From: Fallopia convolvulus
Taxonomy: Eukaryota; Streptophyta; Magnoliopsida; Caryophyllales; Polygonaceae
Direction of reading: 5' to 3'
Assembly: GCA_964016875.1 (NCBI GenBank)
Contig: OZ024730.1
Coordinates: 39,192,795 to 39,256,794, forward strand
DNA length: 64,000 nucleotides
The notes under the pieces were generated by a model. The model had not been told where the DNA came from. It did no database searches and worked only from the letters and a program-made list of their open reading frames with translations. Below are positions 11,077 to 23,086 of the stretch, piece by piece (positions within the stretch are counted from its first letter, which is position 1; each line of letters begins with the position of its first letter). Position numbers and translations under genes: made by a program.

Positions 11077-12076
11077 TTAGGTATATCCGTCGTGCCATGC
11101 ACGACTACATGAATTTAATACTTAATTTATTTAACGAATATGATTTTAATTTAATATAAGAAAACTTATTTATTAGAAAAATAATTATACAAAAATTTTA
11201 CAATTCGTGTCATACTGCCATGTGAAACGGGATCAAAATTATTAAGGTGAGTCCACTATAATTTTGATGACTTAATGATAATTTATTTATGAAAAATATA
11301 AATGAAAATTATTTGCATTAGAATCATTTAATTTTAACATTCTTTTACAAAAAAGTATAAAAAGGTAAAAATAATCTAAATTCTTGGAATTTTTTATCAA
11401 ATTCAATTCTTATAAAAAAATTGAATAAAAATAAAAAATATACTTAATATGAAACAATGAAACAATATAAATAAAGAATTAAATTTTTAATGAGAAGAAA
11501 ATCATTTATATTTACATAAGTAATTCAAAAAGAAAAGTAAGGAAAAGATAACATAATTTGTTTTATCAAAAGTCAATTTAGGCAAGTAATTATCTAGATT
11601 GAATGTTTTAATTTTATCAAAATTTTATTTAAGATAATTTTTTACATAAATAGATAAACAAATAAAGATAAAAATAATTTTCTTTAATATTAAATAAAAT
11701 TCGAATTTCTTTTTTTTCAAATAAATAGATAGAAATTTAATTGAAAAAAATAAATTAATATATCTATCTTAATATATAATATATTAATATCTAATGTTCT
11801 ATAATTTATTTTAATTTTAGATAAAGTCTTTTAGATCTATCCTAATTCCTAATATATAATAGATAACATCATTATTTTAGATAGAATCTTTCCTAAATTA
11901 ATTTTATCCTATTTCTATATTATCTAAAAATAATATCAACATATTTAAATTCCCAAAATAAAAAAACCTATGTGGTGAAATCCTAGGTGGCTTAATGTGG
12001 GAACGACACGTAGGAAACTCTTAGGTGGCACAATGTGGTGGCTTTATTCTTTGCGTCTTTTATATATATACATAGA
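11077..12076 (-). mobile_element. Non-autonomous Helitron (1.0 kb)
   Basis: On the minus strand it starts TCTATGTATATATATAAAAG at 12076 after an A. It ends with hairpin GTCGTGC/GCACGAC (11105-11089), eight bases, and CTAA at 11080-11077 before a T. The hairpin has the same sequence as in the Helitron at 10289. The interior is AT-rich and non-coding. It sits between LINE RNase H coding sequence on its right and a T-run at 11054-11062 that could be the LINE poly(A) tail. Confidence 0.82.
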
Positions 12077-12539
12077 TTAGGGGACCTTTTAAAAGGGCGT
12101 CCTAGAGCATTCGTAAGGATGAAGGATGAGAACTTTAAGTTCTAGATGATCCAGAAGACAGTCGTAATATACGAAAAATTGTGGCCCAACTTAGTAATTT
12201 TATTAGCCACAACATCACAAACCTTAACAACGTACATGAAATAGACATGTGCATCAAAAATCTTGGAGAGAAATCAAGATGTCAGATATCAACATCTCTA
12301 TTTCCCAATGACATGTACCGATGCCTTCACTGCATTGATATATAACTATAAGGTTTTCACCCTCTATTTCTAGATTTCTAATCCCTAATCTCCTTGCTTC
12401 TCGTATTCCGTCTCGAATCGCTAGTGTTTCCACTTGTAAAACTGAGATGACCCCATATCTCTTGGCTCCTAGGCCTACAATTTCTACACTATGATCTCTG
12501 ATAACGAATCCTGATGCTGCAATGGTTGTATCAAACTTT
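12077..12539 (-). pseudogene. LINE RNase H domain, C-terminal part
   Basis: From 12539 downwards the minus strand encodes SGFVIRD, ETLAIRDGIREARRLGI, LEIEGENL and CHWEIEM-like blocks, as in the RNase H domain that ends many plant LINE proteins. Stops follow, and then a degenerate VVKVCDVVANKITKLGH block. The N-terminal half of the domain (WHRP...GFFKINFDGS) lies at 19822-20000, on the other side of the CACTA element. The two parts are in frame with each other across one TTT target copy, so the LINE was intact here when the transposon inserted. Poly(A) is probably the T-run at 11054-11062. Confidence 0.8.
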
Positions 12540-12559
12540 CACTACACCATTCTACAAAT

Positions 12560-13420
12560 TTAGCGACCATATTCTTGCGACCACTTAATATGGTCGCTAA
12601 TTAGCGACCAGATAGTCACTACTGGACGTTAATGTGGACGTCAAAACCGGAGGAAAATATAGAAACAAGTTAGCGACCATTTGGTCGCTAATTGTGGCAT
12701 CCACATGGTCGCCAACCCTATTTGATTGCAATAAATACGCGGGCAATTTTTCCATCAGACGTTGGCTACCATATGGTTGCTAAATATAGCGACCATCTGG
12801 TCGCGAGAGACCAAACCTACATCAGCAACCATATGGTCGTTAGATATAGCGACCATCTAGTTGCCAACGTACCAGCGACCATATGGTCGCTGACATGGAT
12901 CATATGTTTTGGTGGGCAACATCAATTTTTGCGAGTGAAATCTCTCTTTTTTTTTGTGACCACATGGTAGCTAAAAAAAGTATTTGGTAAAATTGCCGCC
13001 AATTCAGTATATATACCTAGACGTGTAAAAACTTCACTCTCATTCCGCCACCTTCACATAAGAAATTTTACCAAATAAACAATCATTCACAAAACTAAGT
13101 TGGTTATAGAAAGGAATTACGTCAATTTTTCTGACAGTTTCATCAAAGGTATGTAATTAAAACTTATTCACCACATTTCATTTCGTCATGATATCGTTTT
13201 ACACAAATATTGTTTGTAGAAAGTATTCGTTTATATAATTATAAGAGATTGTGTTAAGTAATTTTAAATTCATATAGTATATCAATCGGTTGAAGAAAGT
13301 TTTTGTTTACATATACAGTATGTCGTGATCAAATAGACGCTAATTAGCGACCGTATGGTCGCTACCACCATTCAACGTCCATATGGTCGCCACATCCAGG
13401 ATTATATGTACCCGAATTAA
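12560..13420. repeat. CACTA-1 left subterminal repeats
   Basis: Many copies in both orientations of a GCGACCATATGGTCGC-like motif are present, densest at 12563-12900, with two more near 13345-13395. In En/Spm such subterminal arrays bind the TNPA protein. Many copies are self-complementary around CCATATGG. Confidence 0.85.
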
Positions 13421-13458
13421 ATTAATTATATTTGTATATTGAATTGCAGTAAGGAAAA

Positions 13459-16345
13459 ATGTGTGAATGGATGTATGTGCGTAATATAGATGGTTTTTTA
13501 AACAACAAGTTTTTAGCTGGCGTTAAGCAATTTATCGACTTCTGCAAATCTATGTCGACATATGACCCATACGAATTAAGGTGTCCATATCGGAGGTGCA
13601 AGAATAGGAAACTGATTCTTGTAGATGATGTGCATTATCACATTGTTAATGATGGGTTTGTTCCGAACTATTACCATTGGGTTTCACATGGGGAGACAGA
13701 TGAAACGTTCGCTGCCTTGTTGGCCGAGTCTAGACAGTATGAAGGCTGTAGCAATACTGATCCAGCACCACCATCATCTGGGAATGATAACTGATTGGAG
13801 CAGATGGTCTGTGATGGTTTTAATGCCCGAAGTCATTACACTGCTAATGATCCCGTCCAGAATGAGGATATATGACATGAGCAGGGGGAGCAATATTATC
13901 ATGAAGCGCCCAATCCCGATGCATAAGGTATGTACGACATGTTGTCGGTCGCAAATAGGCCGTTGTGGCCTGGATGTGATATGACCCAGTTGGAGGCGGC
14001 GATTGAGCTACTTAGCCCAAAGTCAAAGCTAAGGATGACGGAGCGCGGATACGACATGATCTTGGATTTCTGCGGACGCGTTTCACATCCGGAGAACACA
14101 TTACCAGCCACGTTTTACGACACGAAAAAACTGGTTGAGTGTCTCGGACTTTCGTACGAGGCCATTGATTGTTGCCCAAAATCTTGCATGATATATTGGG
14201 GTACAACTGCAGAATACGCGACTTGCAAGATATGTGAGTATCCTAAATGGAGGCAAGGCAAGTCAAAGCTCATTCTCTATTCTCGTATGTTTCACTTGCC
14301 AATAACTCCACGGTTGCAAAGTTTGTACACATCGGTGGTGACTACCGAGCACATGAGATGGCATGCAGAGCACCTACAAGATGGGGTGATGAGACATCCG
14401 TCAGATGCAGAGGCATGGAGGCACTTCAATGCTGTGTGGCCAAATTTTGCATCAGAAACACGAAATGTGAGACTAGGCTTGTGCACGGATGGTTTCAATC
14501 CGTTCGGGGCATTCGGGCGCCAATACTCATGTTGGATTATGATTCTGACACCCTAGAACCTTCTGTCGTTGATGTGTATGCGAGAAGAGGTTATGTTTTT
14601 TTACGGCTATTGTTCTTGGACCGAAGAGTCTGAAGCAAAACTTGGATGTCTACTTGCAGCTGTTGATACCCGAGCTCAAGAATTTTTGGCTTAATGGGGT
14701 GTGCACATACGATTCTTGGAGGAAGCAAAAATTTGTCTTGCGTGCAGCTGTAATATGGACTATCAGTGACTTCCCGTCATATTCGATGTTGTTAGGTATG
14801 TTGTTTTACATATGTTTAATTAAATTAATGAATATATTATATACAATCATGCATATATGAAGCGTGAAATTTAATGTATTGTACCAAATATATGTTTGTG
14901 TAGGCTGGAGCACTTCAAGAAAATACGCATGTCCTTATTGCATGGAAGACACCAATGCATTTTATCTAACACATGGACACAAAATGTGTTGGTTCGATTG
15001 TCACATGAGGTTTACAGAACATGATCATCACTTTCGAAAAAATAAGAACGACTTCAAGAAGGGTAGAAGGGAACGTCGTGCTCCCCCGGTAAACCGTGAC
15101 GAATATGGGATATTAGACCATATTAACAATATGGGGTTGATGAAGATAATTGAAGTGGGAGCCGAGCAGCATAATAAGACGGTTAGTAGAGGTTCGGGTT
15201 GGAAGAAGAAAAGCATTTTCTGGGACCTACCTTATTACCCAGTTTGCTGGTCAGACATAATTTAGATGTCATGCACATTGAAAATAATTTCTTTGATAAT
15301 GTTTTCTTCACCATTCTCGATGTTCCGAGGAAGTCAAAAGAAAAGTGGTCGGCTAGAAAGGATCTAAAGGAATTATGCGAGCGTCCGGAGTTGGAACCCG
15401 ACGAGGAGGACAATAGGTACCCAAAGGCTTGGTATGCACTAGATCGTCATAAAAATAAGTGTTTTTGGAGTGGTTGAGATCCGTAAAATTTCTGGATGGT
15501 TAAGTGTCCAACTTGAGCCGCTGCATTGATTTGCACAAGCTTAGACTCTTTGGGATGAAGAGTCATGATTGTATGTGTTCATGTAAAGGATGTCGCCTGT
15601 TGCTTTTCGAGCATTTCTTGATGACAAAGTTTGGGAGCCTATTGCTCCGCTAAGTGCGTTCTTGAGGAACCTGACGTGTTACGAGCTTAATAAATTGTGC
15701 AAGCGTCCGGAGTTGGCACCGGACGAGGAGGACAATAGGTACCCAAAGGCTTGGTATGCACTAGATCGTCATAAAAACAAGTGTTCTGGAGTGGTTGAGA
15801 TTCGTAAAGTTTCCGGATGGCTAAGTGTCCAACATGAGCCGCTGTATTGATTTGCACAAGCTTAGACTCTTTGGGATGAAGAGTCATGATTGTAATGTGT
15901 TCATGCAAAGGTTGACGCCTGTTGCTTTTCAAGCATTTCTTGATGACAAAGTTTGGGAGCCTATTGCTCCGCTAAGTGCGTCCTTCAAGGACCTGACGTG
16001 TTACGAGCTTAAGCTTGAGGTGGTTATATAGTTGCAAAAGGAAATACCAATTATTTTGTGCAAGCTGGAGCGTATCATTATCCCTACATTATTTGATTCA
16101 ATGGAGCACTTGCCTATTCATTTGCCACGGGAAGCTTCACTTTGTGGCCTTGTCAATTATAGATGGATGTATCCAGAAAAAAGGTATGTGCAATTATATA
16201 TTGTATAATTTGTAGTTAATTTGTTTTATCTAACTTGTATAACACATGGTCTTCAATATATATATATATATCTATATATTATAGGTTCCTAAAAAGGCTG
16301 AAGGACACAGTTGACAATAAAGCTAAAGTTGAGGGCCCAATTTGT
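13459..16345 (+). pseudogene. TNP2-type CACTA transposase, decayed
   Basis: The frame opens at ATG 13459. The first ~95 residues match the transposase-associated domain (CPYRRCKN, a VxxHIVNDGF-like block, YYHWVSHGE). From about 13930 the TNP2 domain follows: PLWPGC, HMRWHAEH, DGVMRHPSDAEAW, NVRLGLCTDGFNPFG, YSCW. Then come DVYLQLLIPEL, WTISDFPSY, ACPYCME, RHNLDVMHIE and a MYPEKR-like block near 16170. The first 1.1 kb is one frame with stops at 13792 (TGA), 13873 (TGA), 13924 (TAA) and 14554 (TAG). Frameshifts occur near 14597 and 15240. An intron is likely at about 14796-14902. Part of the C-terminal half is tandemly duplicated (15381-16016). No single start-to-stop protein can be made. Confidence 0.88.
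15381..16016 (+). repeat. 322-bp tandem duplication inside the transposase
   Basis: The block beginning GCGTCCGGAGTTGG at 15381 recurs at 15703 (period 322). It includes GACGAGGAGGACAATAGGTA, TTTGGGATGAAGAGTCATGA and CCTGACGTGTTACGAGCTTA. The copies differ at scattered bases. It duplicates the part encoding the LGMKSHDC-like region. Confidence 0.85.
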
Positions 16346-16384
16346 AACGAAGAACATTCTTTAGCAAAGTGTAAGACAAATCTT

Positions 16385-16680
16385 TCGTTACAGAACCGTT
16401 TGGTGACCATATGGTCGATATATAGTGGCCATACAGTCTTTAGGGTTGGAGACTATGTGGTCGCTAAAACAAAAAATATGGTGGGAATTTGAAAAAAGTA
16501 GGAGGAAATTTGAAATTGTAGCGGTAAATATGAAAATTTTGGTTTAGCGACCAGATGATCGCTATTTTGGATGGGCGACCACGTAGTCGCTAATTAGCGA
16601 CCATGTGGTTGCTAATAATGAAAATTCTCGATTTTAAAAATAAATACATATTGCGACAATACGGTCGCTAACTTTGACCT
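16385..16680. repeat. Internal cluster of CACTA subterminal-type repeats
   Basis: GACCATATGGTCG, GCGACCAGATGATCGC, GCGACCACGTAGTCGC, GCGACCATGTGGTTGC and GCGACAATACGGTCGC lie between the transposase and the second gene, about 3 kb from either end of the element. Confidence 0.8.
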
Positions 16681-17149
16681 AAAGAAGCGCTTGCTCTTCT
16701 TCCCCTTCATTTCTTTCGCGTACTCGAACTCCTTCCACCTCTTCTCCCTCAAACTCCATCCACCGCCTCCTTCGCCAGCGCCCTTCCGCCCCTCCCCTTG
16801 CCGGCACCGCCTTCTCTCTTGTCGGAACCAGCGCCTCCTTCTCTCGCCCGCCCTCCGTCTCCTTCCCTCGTCGGCGCCTCCATCCCTCTCTTGCCCGCAC
16901 AACGTTTCCTTCCCTCGTAGGCGCCTCCCTATCGCATGCCACCTTCCTCTCGCGCCTCCTTCTCTCACCCCCTTCTCGTGCACCACCTTCCCTCACCGAC
17001 GCCCTCCTCCAACATGTCTGATCAGCGTCCGCCACCAGCTTCTCTCTTTGGCGCCCGCCTCCAGCCTCTCGTGCGCTGTTGCCGCCTCTCTCGAGTCTCC
17101 ACCTCCGATCTCTTGGATCCCGTCCAAGTACGTGCTAATCAATTTAGGG

Positions 17150-17720
17150 TTTACATTTCAGATTTTAGGTTTGAATTTAGTTTTGATTGAATTTGATTGT
17201 TGATGATATTAGGGTTATTGTGGATTGAATTGGATTAGATAGAATTTTTGATTGAATTTGATTGTTGATGATATTAGGGTTATTGTGGATTGATTTTTGG
17301 ATTGAATTTTGGATTGAATTGGATTAATGAACTGGATTGAATTTCATTGTTGATTGTTGTTGTTTAAGTTGTTGTTGTTGTTTAGGAATTTGGATTGAAT
17401 TTGGGATTTGGATTGAATAATTGGATTAATGAATTGGATGGAATTTGATTGTTGATTGTTGATAGTTTAAGTTGTTGTTTTTTAATTTGTTGTTGTTATT
17501 TAGGAATTTGGATTGAATTTGGGATTTGAATTGATTAAGGGATTCGGTTAGAGTTTGGATTGAATTTGGATTGAATTTGGATTTAATTTGATATATTAGG
17601 ATTGTTGAATTTCATTATTGGATTGGTGATAAAAGTTGTTAGTTGTTGTTGATGTTGTTGCTGTTGTTATTGAATTTGGATTGTTCAATTATTGGATTGT
17701 TGTTGTTATTATTTTAGTTG
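17150..17720. repeat. GGATTGAATTTGG-type low-complexity tract
   Basis: Degenerate repeats of TTGGATTGAATTTGG and GTTGTTGTT fill the stretch before the TNPA-like gene. It may be part of its 5' UTR or an intron. The Arg- and Pro-rich frames at 16612-17203 are compositional. Confidence 0.6.
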
Positions 17721-17727
17721 CTTTTTT

Positions 17728-19185
17728 ATGGTTGGAGGACGTCGACGTACACGAGCTCCTCGTCCGGAGGATGAGCCGGACTAGTCCTAGAGACCGGACG
17801 AGGAGATCTCATCCGAGGCGACCCACACGGACACACCCGGCTTGTCCGATGACCATGGGGCCCAGATAGACGCCCACACAGAGGAGTCTAGGGCCCCTAC
17901 ATCAGTTCCCTCGTCGGGATCGAGCCTAGGGCTCGATCCTAATCACATATGGGACCTTTCCATCGTCGACGGGTGGTACGTACGCCACGAACTTATTTTT
18001 ATATTCGTGTATAACTCTAAAAACATGTTCTAACACGTTTTACGGAATCTCGCAGTTTGCAGTCGTTGGGCATGGTACTGCGGTGGTCCAAGCACATCAT
18101 TACCGGCCAACCCGACGATATGGCGTCGGAGTTTGACTTTGCCTCTGCCGCATCGAAGGCTCGTTGTTTTGAGTCTTGGAGGGTAAATTTATTTTATTTC
18201 GCATTCAATTTTACAAATTTCGTATTTATCGACTAATATGTTTCATTATTTGTGTTTTCAGTTTTAACTCGACGCACTTCCGATGGGATCCCTCCCAGCC
18301 AGGTATGGACGTCGAGACGGTTCGTTTACTGTGGGAGAAGATCGCCAAGAAGCGGTATGACGACAAGGTCAGGAAGAGCCGTCGTGCGAGGACGAAGCCG
18401 AACTGGATCAATTCTGCCGCTTGGAACCTTTGGGTGGCGTATTGCAACACGCCCGCGTACAAGGCCAAGTGTGAGTGCCAGAAGAGGATCCGATATACCA
18501 ATCCGGCGAACCACAGTAGCGGTTCGAGGTCCCACCTCGATACCATGCGTCAATTGGTATGTTATTTTAATTTAAATTTATTTAAATTACGTAAATCTAC
18601 TCTTAATAATTAGTAACAATTGTTAATCATTCGTTAGAAACACAACGAGGTCGTCGGGTTACGCCTCTCGAGCTTCTCATCGAGACGCACACTCAAGGCC
18701 CGGACCAGCATTTTATAGACGATCGGTCTGCCCAGATTGTTGTAAGTATTTAATTGTTTTATGTCTCATTTAAATTCGTATATTATTATTTCTATTTATA
18801 GTATTTGCGTCTTTTTTAAGCGCGGTCCCAGAAGATCCTCTCCCAGAGGTCCTCGGACTCGGTCACCCTGCCGTCCTTTCAAGACGAGTGTGATGCCTAT
18901 CTAACGGAAGCTGGAGGGGTGGGCCCGAGAGGCACTGTCTTCGGGCTTGGAAACTCCACTTCCGAGCATTACGGGGAGCGATTGACAGCGCCGCGTCGAC
19001 AACCTCCTCGGGTGGAGCATTTGACGCAGCGCAACGTCGAGCTTACGATTGAAGTGACGGACTTGCGTAGTAAGGTCGCTCGGCTGGAGGAGTTCATGGC
19101 CCGGATGCAGCGCGGATTCAACCCGCAGCAAGGTGGGTCCCATGGTGCAGTCAGTGATCCGGCCTACCCCGACGGAACCAACTAG
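17728..19185 (+). pseudogene. TNPA-like (Transposase_24) CACTA protein gene, decayed
   Basis: The likely start is ATG 17728 (MVGGRRRTRAPRPEDEPD). Two in-frame TAG stops follow at 17782 and 17788, then DEEISSEATHTD. Exons inferred from GT-AG signals are about 17728-17970, 18057-18182, 18263-18558, 18639-18740 and 18821-19185. Exon 3 has WDPSQPGMD, KSRRARTKPNW and SGSRSHLDTM. Exon 4 has THTQGPDQHFIDDRS. Exon 5 has TEAGGVGPRGTVFGLG and a C-terminal Leu/Glu-rich helix before the stop at 19183-19185. This is the layout of plant En/Spm Transposase_24 proteins, which bind the subterminal repeats. A frameshift near 18655 is needed to enter the THTQGPD block. Two stops plus the shift make it non-functional as sequenced. 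Confidence 0.75.
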
Positions 19186-19314
19186 TTTAGGTTTTTTAAT
19201 TTTGTAAATTATCTAAATTAATATAAATTTTCAATTTCATTTATTTTTGTATTGTTTTTTATAAATTAAATTTATATTAATAATATGTAATTATTGTTTT
19301 ATTTTTTTAAACAA

Positions 19315-19800
19315 ATATTGGCGACCATATGATCGCTAATTTTTTGATTGATCGTGCGCCTGAAAACGCACGATTGTGCGCCTACGTTCAGTCAAAGATT
19401 AGGTTCGTGCTTCCTTTTTTTATTGTAGCGACCATTTGGTCGCTGTTTAGCGACCATGTGGTCGCTATGATTGGCAAACGGTGCGGCGACCATTCACGAC
19501 AATGATCTCTATATAACGACCAAATGGACGCTACAATTGGCGACCAACTGGTAGCTATTATTCGCGACCATTTGGTCATTGTGGTCACCACTATTGTGGC
19601 GACCATTGGCGGCCATGGTCGCTATATAGCGACCGCGATATATAGTGACCATCTGGTCACGATATATACGGACCATGTGGTCGCGATATATAGCGACCAT
19701 TTGGTCGCTATGGTCGCTAACTCTAGCGACCATATGTCGCCACTTGGTTAGCGTCCGACCTTTTATAGACCATATTTAGCGACCAATATGGTTGCTAAAT
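19315..19800. repeat. CACTA-1 right subterminal repeats
   Basis: More than a dozen GCGACCA/TGGTCGC motifs in both orientations occur here, many as GCGACCATTTGGTCGC palindromes. They mirror the left array. Confidence 0.88.
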
Positions 19801-19818
19801 CTGTGTTTTTTTGTACTG

Positions 19819-22712
19819 TTTGAACCATCAAAGTTTATTTTGAAGAAACCCTCAGTAGGCCTATGCCATGTTCTTGTGTTATTCCTACTTTTATTTGGAG
19901 ATGACTTTATACGAGTTGTTACTTCCTCATCCTCATTCCATCGTTTGGTTTGTTCCCATGTACTAATTTGCTTTTTAATATATTTTTCAAGGTTGGATAT
20001 AGTCGTCCGGAGCTTGCTGGAAAACAAGTATATTCCTTTGCTGCTACATGCACCACTAAATAATCGCAAGCTCTATAAATTTTGTAGTTTCCATCATTTG
20101 TTTGAATTTATTAATCATTACAGCTGTTGTTTTATTTCTTGTGTCGTAATTTAGTAGGACACTTTCTGTTTTAGCATGATTTTTCGTGTGAACCTATGGG
20201 TATGAGTACATCCAATGAATAAATGTCATATATCTTCATACGTGTAGTAACACATTAAACACCTCGGGGGTTGGAACTCTTTTTCTAATAGTCTAGCTTT
20301 AGTAAGTAAGCCATTATGGGACATATTCCGTAGAAAAAAATTTAACTTTAGAGTATAAGTCTAATTTCCATATCCAATTGTTCAAGCATGAGTTTTGTTT
20401 ATGTACCCTTGTAATCAACCCTATAGTTGAGAATGTCTAAAACCATCCATTAGTTTCGTCCATTTCATGATGTGTTAGTCTGTTTTTTATACGATTGTAA
20501 TGTCGTATTTTTCAAATTTTTTCATTCATAAGTTTAACAGATATGTTGTTTGGTTCAACAAGTAACTTCCACACTAGCTTCATTTGCAATGCCTTATTCA
20601 TATGTTTAGTTTTCCTAATTCCTAGTCCTCCATAGAGCTTTGGTTTACAGATCCTCCCATCCAATGAGTGGTTTAAAATTTACATCTTTATTCTATAGAA
20701 AGGTTCGGTTAATATGGTCTAATTCAGTATGTATGTGTTTAGGTAGCATGAAATTCTACATCAAGTAATTTGGCTTCGTTGCTAGGTTGGAACGAATCAA
20801 GACTGATCGTCCCTCTTGAGAAATTGCATTAAAATTCCATTTAGTAAATTGTGTTTTGGTTTTCCCAGCTGTGTCTTTAAAAGTTTCCAGGTTTGCTCGT
20901 CCATTAATAATAGGGCATACTAAGTATTTGTTGAATTCTTTGTTTTTGTTGGTTATCTACCCCTTTAAAAGTTTGAAAAGAAGATTTATAGTAGCTGACC
21001 TTTTGCTTCGATATAGCATAGTACTCCACAATACTTTCATTAATTGATTAGTGTACATGCTCGTTGGTTTACTTTGGAAAAGATTATAATATCATCTACA
21101 AATGCTAGAAAGGGAACTTTGGTCCCTTAGTGGGCCAAAGCGAAATCTTCCGAGTTTTTAACTATATAACTAGTTTGTTGGAGCTTTTGCGCCAAGATAT
21201 ATGTACCTAAAATAAATAAAAATGGTGACAATGGATCTCTTTGTTGCAATCCTCGTTCAGGTATGGTTTAGTTGGACTATTGTTAACTAGAATTGAAAAT
21301 GACACAATCTGGACACATTCTTTGATCCATCCAACAAATTGTTTATCAAATCCAATATTTTCTATAACGGAAAAAAGGAATTCCCAGTCTAGTCTATCAT
21401 ATGCTTTCTCCATGCCCGGCTTAACCGCCGTCCATCCATCTTTTCCTTTCTTTCCTTTAAAGGAATGAAATATCTCATGGGCAATTAGGATATTGTTTTG
21501 GATCGCGCGTTTATCTACAAATGTTCCTTGGAGAAGATGAATCAATTTGTGCATTACTCTCTTTAATAGTTCTGTGAAATTTTTTGCTATTAATTTGTAA
21601 ATAGTGACCCGGAGACTTATCGGGCAATAGTGGTTCATAGAGTTTGGTTTAGTATGATGAAGGTATGACTAATTTGTTTGAGCGTTCTGCCAGAATGGAA
21701 GAAGCTTTTAATCGCTTTAGCAACTACTGGTCCTACAATATGGCATTACTTTTTTATAGAACCTTGAGGACATATCATCAAGTCCCATATATTTATCAGA
21801 ATTTATTTTCATTAATGCATTCCGAATTTCCTCATTTAACACTGGATTTTTTAGCTCTCTATTATCCTTAGTTGTAATTTCTTTGTTGACCATTAATTGG
21901 AGGTATTGTTGAAGTAGTGGGTTGTTAATTTGCTCCTTTTTCTAACGGGCTTTAAAATCGTTTCTTATTAATTCTCTAATATTTTCCTCACCAATAATAT
22001 GTTTTCTTTTTGTTGATCTAGTTTTCTAAATCATCTTTCTATTCCTTCTCCCATTTGCTACTTTGTGAAAGTAGTCCGCATTAGTATATGTGAGCTTGAT
22101 ATGTTTGGTTTTTGCCTGTTGTTTCCAATATGTTTTGTGAAAATTCAAAATGCTTTCTTTTTATTTGTGTGACGATTTTGTCTATTAATTAACTAGATCA
22201 TGATTAGGAAACAAAATAATGTTTTGTTGGATTTCTATCAACTCCTTCTCTAGCTATTGTAACTATTCAAATGTGTTTCCAAAAGTTTGTTTATTCCATT
22301 GTTTAGCATTAGCTTTGAATAATTGTGTTTTCTTTACTAGTTGAACCATATTAGAGCCTAGATTGGATACACACCGAGCTTGCTTAACCACATTCCTAAA
22401 ATATTTCACGTGCATCTACATTTTTTCAATCTTTGAAAGGTTGAGCTTATGTAATAGTTCCATTAGTAAGGTTAATTGCAATTTTACTATGATCTGAGGA
22501 TGAGAAGGCATAATTATTTGTCACAATGTCTAGAAATCGTTCCATTACTTGATTACATACTAGGGTTCGATCCAATTTTTCATATATGTTATCGATTTCT
22601 ATTTTATTTTTTCGCCATGTGAATTTATTACCAACGGTCGGTATGTCAAAGAGGTCACACTCATTTTCTCAAAGAATCTTCAAGATCTTTAATTTAGTAG
22701 TTTAATTAGAAA
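19819..22712 (-). pseudogene. LINE (non-LTR retrotransposon) endonuclease-RT-RNase H remnant
   Basis: Minus-strand coding remnants appear in LINE order. Endonuclease C-terminus at 22690-22480: DIPTVGNKFTWRKN, a LDRTLV block and SSSDHSKIAI. Reverse transcriptase at 21638-21207: GTFVDKRAIQNNIL, MEKAYDRLDWEFLF, GWIKECVQ. The RT active-site box FVDDIIIF is at about 21100-21070. A GRANLETFKD...LTKWNF-like region lies at 20930-20750, and the N-terminal part of RNase H (GFFKINFDGS) at about 20000-19822. The first RT aspartate motif reads KPGMEKAYD instead of the usual KLDM. Stops and frame changes are frequent. ORF1 and the start of the endonuclease are absent, so the copy is 5' truncated. It continues at 12539 after the CACTA insertion. 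Confidence 0.85.
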
Positions 22713-22867
22713 TAATCTCTCATTTTTTCGGAGGCTTAAAAATATGATATTTTCTCTGTTTTGACCATTTATATTCTATTTTAGTGACGATTAAGTAATG
22801 AATCTTTGTTGTTTTCTCAAAGAGTCTCATCGTTCTTCTAATTAATGAAGTGATCAATATGTCTAGT

Positions 22868-22898
22868 TTCACACACACAAACACACACACACACACAG

Positions 22899-22938
<40 letters not shown>

Positions 22939-22940
22939 CG
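22868..22940. repeat. CA/TA microsatellite
   Basis: An interrupted (CA)n run is followed by (TA)n. It creates false Cys/Val-rich frames on the minus strand. Confidence 0.95.
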
Positions 22941-23023
22941 ATTTTTCTACATATGCACTTAGGACATAGGTTAAGATCCTTAAAATGGTAATATTTTGTA
23001 AGTTTTAATTTATCAGTCATTTG

Positions 23024-23086
23024 ATTCAGAATGACTGAATCAAATGTATGTAGTAGTGACATACACTTGATTCAGTCATTCTGGAT
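23024..23086. repeat. Imperfect 28-bp inverted repeat (hairpin)
   Basis: 23024-23051 pairs with 23059-23086 with two mismatches and a seven-base loop. The left arm also contains the shorter palindrome TTGATTCAG-N5-CTGAATCAA. Confidence 0.8.

Larger units (their letters stand above)
12540..19818 (+). mobile_element. CACTA (En/Spm-type) transposon, CACTA-1
   Basis: The left end reads CACTACACCATTCTACAAAT. The right end, read inwards, is CAGTACAAAAAAACACAGAT. Both continue into TTTAGC(G/A)ACCATATT. Three-base TTT target duplications flank it at 12537-12539 and 19819-19821. Subterminal regions are filled with GCGACCATATGGTCGC-type repeats. The element holds two genes in the usual CACTA order, a TNP2-type transposase and a TNPA-like (Transposase_24) gene, both broken by stops and frameshifts, so it is no longer autonomous. 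It interrupts the RNase H domain of a LINE. Confidence 0.92.

Noticed and set aside
16612..17203. Arg/Gly-rich and Pro/Ser-rich frames on both strands
   Set aside because: These are low-complexity CTCC/GCC-rich leader sequence before the TNPA-like gene, with no domain and all frames similarly open.
22720..23062. Cys/Val-rich minus-strand frames
   Set aside because: They are produced by the CA microsatellite.
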